IMG/VR virus record: IMGVR_UViG_3300043424_000578
Span: 1-34,386 of that record
Reading direction: 5' to 3' (one strand)
DNA: 34,386 nucleotides
Source: a virus
Numbering within the stretch: the stretch's first letter is position 1; every line of letters begins with the position of its first letter. The notes beneath the pieces were generated by a model. The model worked only from the letters and a program-made list of their open reading frames with translations, made no database searches and was not told the DNA's origin. Positions 29,639 through 34,386 of the stretch are shown here, piece after piece. Made by a program: the position numbers and the translations under genes.

Positions 29639-30171
29639 CCCCACACGCCCACCCAACATTTCCATCCGAGGCCGACCGGCTCCACGCGGCCGGTGCGGTT
29701 TATTACCACGACTATGCCGGCGAGATCGACACCGAGGAGGAGATCCTTGCCGATATGTTAGGCGTCACGCCCAGGCAGGCGAGGGGAGTGATGGAATACC
29801 GAGACAAGGCTTTGCGCGAACACCAGGCGCTGATCCTTGGTCGGGTAGTCTCGAATCTAATCGATGGCGGGAATATGCCGGTCATGGTTTGCGCGCTGGC
29901 TTTTGCCGCCGGTCTTGACCAGCTCAACGGCGCGAAATCTCAGTCCAAGATCGCGGAAGAGTTAGGCGTCACTCGGGCGCTCATGTCGCACTATGTCGTT
30001 GGGTGGCGCGATACCTTGAGCGGGAAACAAGGGGCTTTCGATAATCTTAAGTTTAGAAAGAAAAACACCGCACGCGCAATCTTTAAAGAGAAAGCGACTG
30101 ACCCATTTACGGCCATGAAAGCGGCCGCAATAGCAAAACTGAAAACCAAACAAAAACAACCATGCAACTAA
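29635..30171 (+). CDS. Helix-turn-helix protein, two HTH-like segments
   Basis: From ATG 29635 (GGAGG upstream) the protein has 178 residues. One HTH-like segment is EEEILADMLGVTPRQARGVMEYRD near residue 40. A second, SQSKIAEELGVTRALMSHYVVGWRD, is near residue 108. The C-terminal 60 residues are basic and AT-rich in DNA. It might be a late-gene activator, since it lies at the end of the early operon before the terminases. A sigma-like or antitermination role cannot be told from sequence alone. Confidence 0.7.
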   Translation: MTPHAHPTFPSEADRLHAAGAVYYHDYAGEIDTEEEILADMLGVTPRQARGVMEYRDKALREHQALILGRVVSNLIDGGNMPVMVCALAFAAGLDQLNGAKSQSKIAEELGVTRALMSHYVVGWRDTLSGKQGAFDNLKFRKKNTARAIFKEKATDPFTAMKAAAIAKLKTKQKQPCN

Positions 30172-30614
30172 TAGACAACACTATGTTCACGCTGGCGGGG
30201 TTAACCTTGCCGGAAACACTCACACCTGCCGAATGGACGGTGATCCACCGCGACATCCTTACCTGTAAAAGGGCTGCATCTAAGTGGCTACAACAGTCGA
30301 GAGATTACAGCAATGGTAGGTGGGGGATGGAATTCACGGCAGACACCGAGGCGCAACTGGAGTTTGACCTCGGGCTATCCTTGCCTGAGGCCAAACCCAG
30401 CCTAAACCCTGCGGACAAAACCAAGGCGATTGTGACCATCGAGGGGATCAATCAGAGATTCCTTTTGTGGCAAAGGAAGATGGACGAGGAAGTCACCACA
30501 TGGGACAGCGCCCGGCTCAACGCTGCGCTCAATCTCCTTGAACCGATGGAGAAGGAAGCGCAGAGGATTCGGTCGCTCATTGGAGGGGGTGGGCATGGGA
30601 ACCCTACCAACTGA
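30162..30614 (+). CDS. Hypothetical early protein
   Basis: This 150-residue protein overlaps the preceding gene by 10 bases. It is helical, with a Pro-linked middle and a Gly-rich tail (GGGGHGN). It has LPETLTPAEWTVIHRDILTCKRAASKWLQQ near the start, a pattern seen in unknown phage proteins linked to replication modules. No catalytic motif is seen. No Shine-Dalgarno precedes it. Confidence 0.65.
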   Translation: MQLIDNTMFTLAGLTLPETLTPAEWTVIHRDILTCKRAASKWLQQSRDYSNGRWGMEFTADTEAQLEFDLGLSLPEAKPSLNPADKTKAIVTIEGINQRFLLWQRKMDEEVTTWDSARLNAALNLLEPMEKEAQRIRSLIGGGGHGNPTN

Positions 30615-30682
30615 CTCGACCCAAGCAGTTTGCCAGTCGCTCGTTAGTTTCGTGTGAGCAATAAAATTCCCATTTCCCTATA

Positions 30683-31087
30683 ATGACACCCAAGAAAACC
30701 CAAAAGCGGGGCAAGGGTCGCCCGCGCAATCCGGTGACGGATCGCATTGCCGACGAGCTTGCTGTGACGAAACGGCAGGCTCGCAACCTCGCCGCCGAAT
30801 CCGATACGACCGGAATGCCGGTGGAGGACATGAAGGCGGCGAGGCTGAGGAAGCTCAAGCTCGAGGGCGACCGGATCGAATACCTGCTTGAGGTCACGAA
30901 GGGGAAACACATTGCCAAGGAGAAAGTAGAGGAAGAAATGATTGCTCTCGGCATGGCTGTGAAGGCTCAACTCCTTTCGTGGGTGGGCGCATTGCCTGGC
31001 AGACTCGAGGGGCTATCGGCGGCGCAGATGGTCCCGATCCTCGAGGACGAAATAAGCCGCGTGCTGAAAACGCTCTCCGACGAATGA
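30683..31087 (+). CDS. terS: Terminase small subunit candidate
   Basis: This 134-residue protein ends in an ATGA overlap with the large subunit. The N-terminal third is basic (KKTQKRGKGRPRNP) with an HTH-like RIADELAVTKRQARNLAAES. The central KAARLRKLKLEGDRIEYLLEVTKGKHI and the helical C-terminus match the Nu1-like small terminases, which bind the packaging site and hold the large subunit. TATAAT overlaps the ATG but would start transcription inside the gene, so I do not call a promoter. Confidence 0.8.
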   Translation: MTPKKTQKRGKGRPRNPVTDRIADELAVTKRQARNLAAESDTTGMPVEDMKAARLRKLKLEGDRIEYLLEVTKGKHIAKEKVEEEMIALGMAVKAQLLSWVGALPGRLEGLSAAQMVPILEDEISRVLKTLSDE

Positions 31088-32763
31088 TCGCAGAATTCTT
31101 CAAACTCGGAGTCAACCCCGGTGAGCGGCTCAGTCCGGTGCAATGGATGTCTCGGCATGTCGTCGTCCCGCATTCCGCGCGGAATACGCAATTCGATTCC
31201 ACGACAGCGCAATGGATGAACGAGCCCATCGAGGAAATCGCCAAAGACACCAACGACGAGATCATCATTTGCGCGCCTGTCGGCAGCGGCAAGACGACGC
31301 TATTCGAGGCGCTTCTGGCGTGGATCATCAGCGAGAACCCCGGCCCGACATTGGTGACCGGCCAGACCGACAAGACCGCCAAGCAGTGGGCCGAGTCGCG
31401 CCTCGGTCCGATGCTGGAAGCCATCCCATCAGTCGCCAAGCTCTTCCCGAAAGACCGACACCAAAAGCGCAAGACGGAAATCCTCTTTCCCCACATGCCC
31501 CTCTTCATCGGCGGGGCCAACCTCACCAGCCTCCAGGAGAAATCCATCCGGTGGGCCATCGCCGACGAGGTGTGGCGTTGGAAGCGCGGCATGCTCGAGG
31601 AATTTCGCCGGCGAACTCACGACCGCTGGAATGCCCGCCGCATCCTCGTCTCGCAAGGTGGTGAGGAAGGCGACGATTTCCACGACGCGGAAGACCTCTG
31701 CGAAAAGCGAGAATTCTCCTGGCAGTGCCTATGCGGCGAGGTGCATCCGTGGGATTTCAAAAACATAGCCTTCGACCGTGAGACCGACGCCAATGGTGCC
31801 ATGCTCTGGGATCGCGTGGCCAAAAGCGCCCGCCTCGTCTGCCCGACCTGCTCGCACGAATACATGGACGACCCCCGCATCCGCCGCGCCCTCTCATCCG
31901 GCTCCCGCTACACCGTCACCTCGCACGGCGCGCCAGGGCGAATCGCTTTCCACTACGATGCCTCTGCCGTCTGGTGGATTCCGTGGGGATCGCTCGCAGT
32001 CGAGTGGGTCAAGGCCGATCTCGACCGCAAGGCCGGAGACACCGAGGCGATGAAGCAATTCATCCAGAAGCGCAACGCCCGCCGGTGGACAGTCCAAGGC
32101 ACCGGAGCCACCAGCGCCGAGGTGCTCGCCTGTCGCAAAGACTACCTCCGAGGAGCCTGCCCCATCGAGCCCGTCGCCATCACCCTGTCAGCGGATGTCG
32201 GCCAAGACACCTCGCACTGGACGACCATGGCCTTTTCGGAAAATGGAGACTCCTATGTGCTCGACTACGGCACCGTCACCGGCATCGACGACATGATCCA
32301 GATCGCGCAGTCGCAGAAATTCAAAACGCCCGACGGTAGGGAAGTCACTCCCATCGGCGGCCTCCTTGATTCGGGCTTCAACGCCAACGCCGTCTACCGC
32401 GCCTGCTATCTCTCGGGGAATTTCTTTTTCCCCGCCAAAGGCTCCGGCGCGAATTTCGGCAGCATCAGCGAAAGCGTGCTGAAGGAATACCCGACGATGC
32501 CGCTCTACACCGTCAACGAATTCGCCTCGAAAGTCTCCCTCTTCATCGACCGCATCGCTAAGCGGAAATCCCCCTTTCTATTTTTCCCAAAAGACTCAGG
32601 CGAAGAATTCCTATCCGCCTTCATGGGGCAAAAAATCATCGTCAGCAAAAAAGGCCGCAAAGAATGGCGCTCGGTCGCAGGCGACCACTTCGCCGACTCC
32701 GTTCGCCTCAACTACGCCTGCGCCCAACAACTCCGCAAAGCCGGAGCCATCGAATTCAAATGA
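31084..32763 (+). CDS. terL: Terminase large subunit, GpA type
   Basis: From ATG 31084 the protein has 559 residues. The ATPase domain has Walker A CAPVGSGKTT (63-72) and Walker B IADE (159-162). The nuclease domain has the acidic residues Asp371 in SADVGQD, Asp429 in LLDSGF and Asp534/Asp538 in GDHFADS. These motifs are those of lambda GpA-type terminases, which cut concatemers and pump DNA into the head. GpA relatives usually make cohesive ends, but the diverged contig ends prevent deducing cos or pac. A frame extension upstream to 30979 only shadows the small subunit. Confidence 0.95.
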   Translation: MIAEFFKLGVNPGERLSPVQWMSRHVVVPHSARNTQFDSTTAQWMNEPIEEIAKDTNDEIIICAPVGSGKTTLFEALLAWIISENPGPTLVTGQTDKTAKQWAESRLGPMLEAIPSVAKLFPKDRHQKRKTEILFPHMPLFIGGANLTSLQEKSIRWAIADEVWRWKRGMLEEFRRRTHDRWNARRILVSQGGEEGDDFHDAEDLCEKREFSWQCLCGEVHPWDFKNIAFDRETDANGAMLWDRVAKSARLVCPTCSHEYMDDPRIRRALSSGSRYTVTSHGAPGRIAFHYDASAVWWIPWGSLAVEWVKADLDRKAGDTEAMKQFIQKRNARRWTVQGTGATSAEVLACRKDYLRGACPIEPVAITLSADVGQDTSHWTTMAFSENGDSYVLDYGTVTGIDDMIQIAQSQKFKTPDGREVTPIGGLLDSGFNANAVYRACYLSGNFFFPAKGSGANFGSISESVLKEYPTMPLYTVNEFASKVSLFIDRIAKRKSPFLFFPKDSGEEFLSAFMGQKIIVSKKGRKEWRSVAGDHFADSVRLNYACAQQLRKAGAIEFK

Positions 32764-32972
32764 AAAAATCCCAACTCTGGAAAATATACACGGCAAAAAA
32801 TCCCAGCTTCGCGGGAGACGGCAATGTGACGATGAGCGCGCGCGGCCTCCGCAAGATGTTCGATCAGACATGGGACCTGGCTCTGCACGAAGGCGAAGAG
32901 GAGAACGAAGCCCCGCCGGTCACCGACTCAAAAGGCGTTGCCGACCTTATGAAAATCTTCGGGATGTCCTAA
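32760..32972 (+). CDS. Small protein after terminase, unknown
   Basis: This 70-residue protein starts in an ATGA overlap. It has KKSQLWKIYTAKNPSFAGDGNVTMSARGLRKMFDQTWDLALHEGEE, resembling small phage proteins encoded right after GpA-type terminases, often annotated as hypothetical. It is helical and acidic at the end. No further assignment is possible. Confidence 0.65.
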   Translation: MKKSQLWKIYTAKNPSFAGDGNVTMSARGLRKMFDQTWDLALHEGEEENEAPPVTDSKGVADLMKIFGMS

Positions 32973-33008
32973 CTTTTCACCGAACTTTTCCCCGAACTTT
33001 TCCCCGAA
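32971..33008 (+). repeat. Tandem 12-bp repeat CGAACTTTTCCC
   Basis: Two perfect units (32981-32992, 32993-33004) lie between one degenerate unit (AACTTTTCAC) and one partial unit (CGAA). They follow the stop codon of the previous gene directly. The role is unknown; a protein-binding array or replication slippage are both possible. Confidence 0.7.
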
Positions 33009-33082
33009 CCCGCCCGCCGAGCTAGGTTTTAAGCGGCTCCGCAAGCCACCAAAATTATTTTCATTTATTTGAAAAAAAGTTG

Positions 33083-33110
33083 TTGACGAGAAATCAAGAG
33101 CGTGTAGATT
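33083..33110 (+). promoter_or_regulatory. Sigma-70-like promoter before small late genes
   Basis: TTGACG (33083-33088) and TAGATT (33105-33110) are 16 bases apart. They lie in an AT-rich gap 47 bases before the ATG at 33157, after the tandem repeats. This is the best-looking promoter in the late region. Confidence 0.55.
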
Positions 33111-33156
33111 GTCCATATCGAAGCCACCACGGCTACGACAAAACAAAAAACCAAAA

Positions 33157-33423
33157 ATGAAAATTACAACTACACCGACAAAGCACAAAGACAGCGCAAC
33201 ATTCAAAGTCACCGCTGATGGCGTCCAAATTGGCTATGTTTTCGAGACTCGTTTCTCATGGGGATACTGCAACGCCCGCCGAGGTGGCTTGCCGAAATCA
33301 TGGGTGGCCACTGAAGCTAAAGACAAAGACGACGCGGTTGAAAAGCTTCTCGCCGCTGATGCCGGTTTGAGGGAGATGATAAAATCCCTTAGAACAACAG
33401 GCGAATGGACTTCCAAAAAATAA
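33157..33423 (+). CDS. Small basic protein, unknown
   Basis: This 88-residue protein starts at ATG 33157 after a purely A/C leader. It reads as beta strands with aromatic residues (TFKVTADGVQIGYVFETRFSWGYCN) then helix (KDDAVEKLLAADAGLREMIKSL). It follows its own promoter candidate, so it may be expressed apart from the terminase genes. No family is recognised. Confidence 0.65.
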   Translation: MKITTTPTKHKDSATFKVTADGVQIGYVFETRFSWGYCNARRGGLPKSWVATEAKDKDDAVEKLLAADAGLREMIKSLRTTGEWTSKK

Positions 33424-33445
33424 ATTTCACCAACCCACGACAAAA

Positions 33446-33604
33446 ATGAAAACCAACGACAAACAACTCTACAATGCGCTCGCCTACTTCGTGATCTTCG
33501 GCAAGCAGCTCAAAAACACGCTTGAGGAACTGACTTTCGCCATCCAAAAATCCGAAGAAATCCTCCTCGCCCAAAACCTCAAAACCTCAAAAGCCAAGAA
33601 GTGA
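33446..33604 (+). CDS. Small helical protein, unknown
   Basis: This 52-residue protein starts at ATG 33446 after the leader accaacccacgacaaaa, nearly the same as that before the tail chaperone at 5606. It is one long helix pair (LYNALAYFVIFGKQLKNTLEELTFAIQKSEEILLA). It is coupled to the next gene by a GTGA overlap. Confidence 0.6.
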   Translation: MKTNDKQLYNALAYFVIFGKQLKNTLEELTFAIQKSEEILLAQNLKTSKAKK

Positions 33605-33789
33605 CCAAAAAGCCCACCCACGGCGGCCCGCGCAAAGGTGCCGGCCGCAAAACCGGAAGCAAAAACAAAAACGCCAAAGGCCGGACAGCCGTCACCCGCA
33701 GCGTCTCCATGCAACCGGAGAGCTGGCAAAAGCTCGACCGCGACCGAGGCGACCAGAGTCGCGGGAAATACATCGAGTCGAAACTATAA
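33601..33789 (+). CDS. Small basic DNA-binding-like protein
   Basis: It starts at GTG 33601. The N-terminal GGPRKGAGRKTGSKNKN is a very basic, AT-hook-like stretch. The C-terminal TRSVSMQPESWQKLDRDRGDQSRGKYIESKL fits a short ribbon-helix-helix pattern. The same GAGR motif begins the portal protein. It sits upstream of the putative late promoter and gpW, so it could bind nearby DNA. The GTG start agrees with the GTGA overlap with the previous stop. Confidence 0.65.
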   Translation: MTKKPTHGGPRKGAGRKTGSKNKNAKGRTAVTRSVSMQPESWQKLDRDRGDQSRGKYIESKL

Positions 33790-33875
33790 ATCGCCAGATT
33801 TTTATCATGTCGCCCGGCACGCGATAAACAAAAGCCGATCCCTTTACACGATGTCGGAAAAACACCCCCGAATTT

Positions 33876-33905
33876 CCGACAAAACTATCCGCGCCGAGGT
33901 ATAAA
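33876..33905 (+). promoter_or_regulatory. Candidate late promoter with inverted repeat at -35
   Basis: CCGACA (33876-33881) and TATAAA (33900-33905) are 18 bases apart. The inverted repeat GTCGGAAA / TTTCCGAC (33853-33860 with 33873-33880) overlaps the -35 box, so a regulator may bind there. It would drive gpW, portal, protease and capsid. The -35 match is only 4 of 6. Confidence 0.4.
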
Positions 33906-33934
33906 TTCCGGTTATTCGCTCACGAGTATAACAC

Positions 33935-33988
33935 GCTTTGCTTAAAATTTACGCCAAAGCTCAAGCGTGCTTTGAGTTTTAAGGCAAA
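33935..33988 (+). promoter_or_regulatory. Alternative-pairing leader hairpins
   Basis: CAAAGC (33955-33960) can pair with GCTTTG on its left (33935-33940) or its right (33969-33974). TTTGCTTAAAA (33938-33947) can also pair with TTTTAAGGCAAA (33977-33988). The right-hand hairpin ends near TTTT. Mutually exclusive structures downstream of a promoter can act as an attenuator. The same sequence is at 11-30 in the left copy. Confidence 0.4.
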
Positions 33989-34074
33989 ATCTAAACATCC
34001 CGCCGACAGATTTGCCAAATTCCGCAAACCCTCCCGTCCCCCTCCGTGCTCTCCGTGTCCTCCGTGGTTAATCT

Positions 34075-34097
34075 TTTGACACGCCCCCTCCGGCGTG
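34075..34097 (+). promoter_or_regulatory. TTTGACA plus start-codon hairpin, gpW-like gene (copy 2)
   Basis: TTTGACAC (34075-34082) is followed by the stem CACGCC (34080-34085) / GGCGTG (34092-34097) with loop ccctcc. The loop differs from copy 1 at most positions while the stem is conserved. The GTG start (34095-34097) closes the stem. Confidence 0.6.
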
Positions 34098-34370
34098 ACC
34101 GAACTCGACAAAATCTCCGGCGTGAAATCCTTCCTCCGCCGCACAAAATCAAATGCCGAACTCGAAGCCCTCGCGCTCTCGACCTTCGCGTCGGCCACCG
34201 AGGAAGTCGTCATTACCAGCATCGGCACCGAAGGAACATCCTCGTCCGGCCAAGTCTCTTTCCCCAAGTGGCTCCTCCTCCAAGCCGTCGAAGAACTCCT
34301 CTCCGAAGGCACCCACGGCCGCCAGCTCGGCACCTTCGCCAACTTCGGCGCAGTGACCTCCCCCGTTTGA
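34095..34370 (+). CDS. gpW-like head-tail joining protein (variant copy 2)
   Basis: This 91-residue variant of the protein at 157-432 carries conservative changes (for example Asp3 to Glu, Leu43 to Ile, Ile54 to Val) confined to its first 55 residues. It is the copy whose upstream region connects to the terminase genes, so in the circular genome it leads into the portal gene. The two copies probably come from two co-existing strains and do not need to be a true duplication. Confidence 0.6.
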   Translation: MTELDKISGVKSFLRRTKSNAELEALALSTFASATEEVVITSIGTEGTSSSGQVSFPKWLLLQAVEELLSEGTHGRQLGTFANFGAVTSPV

Positions 34371-34386
34371 CACGCCGCCGAGGGCA

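Larger units (their letters stand above)
33790..34094 (+). other. Intergenic leader before the gpW-like gene
   Basis: This 305-base gap has no convincing gene. It holds an 8-bp inverted repeat (33853-33860 / 33873-33880), a promoter candidate overlapping it (33876-33905), alternative GCTTTG/CAAAGC pairings (33935-33974), and three tandem 9-mers of the type CTC(C/T)GTG near 34043-34068. The short CCTCCGTG wording resembles non-coding repeat DNA seen in several bacterial genomes (recollection, unverified). Confidence 0.6.
33945..34386. repeat. Right copy of the diverged contig-end repeat
   Basis: It corresponds to 1-448, with identical first 109 and last 127 bases and a diverged middle. The right copy continues into real upstream phage sequence, so it shows the true context of the gpW-like gene. 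The window ends exactly where the portal ATG would begin. Confidence 0.85.

Noticed and set aside
30679-30684. TATAAT as the promoter of the small terminase gene
   Set aside because: It overlaps the ATG, so transcription would begin inside the gene, and no -35 was found.
1-34386. CRISPR array, rRNA or insertion sequence
   Set aside because: No regularly spaced repeats with unique spacers, no rRNA sequence and no transposase were found.

Overview
The window looks like a complete temperate siphovirus (tailed phage, Caudoviricetes) genome of about 33.94 kb, assembled as a circle and opened inside the head module. Bases 1-448 and 33945-34386 are two diverged copies of the same segment. The last 127 bases equal positions 322-448 exactly, so the contig closes on itself. 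The circular order explains the layout: terminases at the right end lead through the gpW-like gene into the portal gene at the left end. All genes but one lie on the + strand, mostly with stop/start overlaps of the ATGA type. The host is not identified. High GC, many starts without a Shine-Dalgarno sequence and the integrase subtype are compatible with Verrucomicrobiota or a similar phylum, but this is a weak inference.

Layout. (1) 30.7-34.4 kb and 0.1-4.7 kb: small and large terminase, three or four small unknown proteins, gpW-like joiner, lambda-type portal, ClpP-like prohead protease with scaffold-like tail, HK97-type major capsid, a strong terminator, then connector and tail-terminator genes. 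(2) 4.75-9.2 kb: tail tube candidate, tail chaperones G and G-T made by a -1 frameshift at GGGAAAC, a tail completion candidate and the tape measure. (3) 9.2-18.3 kb: distal tail, adhesin and fibre genes, including coiled-coil fibres, two proteins with the Mtd-like N-terminal repeat pattern and a beta-helix protein. (4) 18.3-21.1 kb: holin-like proteins, a lipoprotein (spanin candidate), an amidase endolysin, small unknowns, a metallophosphoesterase and a small DNA-binding-like protein. (5) 21.1-22.4 kb: attachment site made of the 3' part of a tRNA-Leu(CAA), a terminator and a tyrosine integrase. (6) 22.5-23.4 kb: a divergent pair of ribbon-helix-helix regulators with shared TTGGCAA operators, then an excisionase-like gene. 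(7) 23.3-30.6 kb: early genes for recombination (Sak4-like ATPase, Fe-S exonuclease, SSB), replication (initiator with iterons inside the gene, DnaB helicase), a RuvC-like resolvase and small unknowns.

The most unusual signal is a recurring translation-start element. The motif TTTGACA is followed at once by a short GC-rich hairpin that holds or abuts the start codon. It occurs six times, at the two gpW-like copies, the portal gene, the first connector gene, a tail fibre gene and a holin-like gene. Many other starts lack a Shine-Dalgarno and instead have an almost G-free, CA-rich leader. The + strand is C-rich in the late region and G-rich in the early region although both are read in the same direction, which suggests the two halves have different histories.
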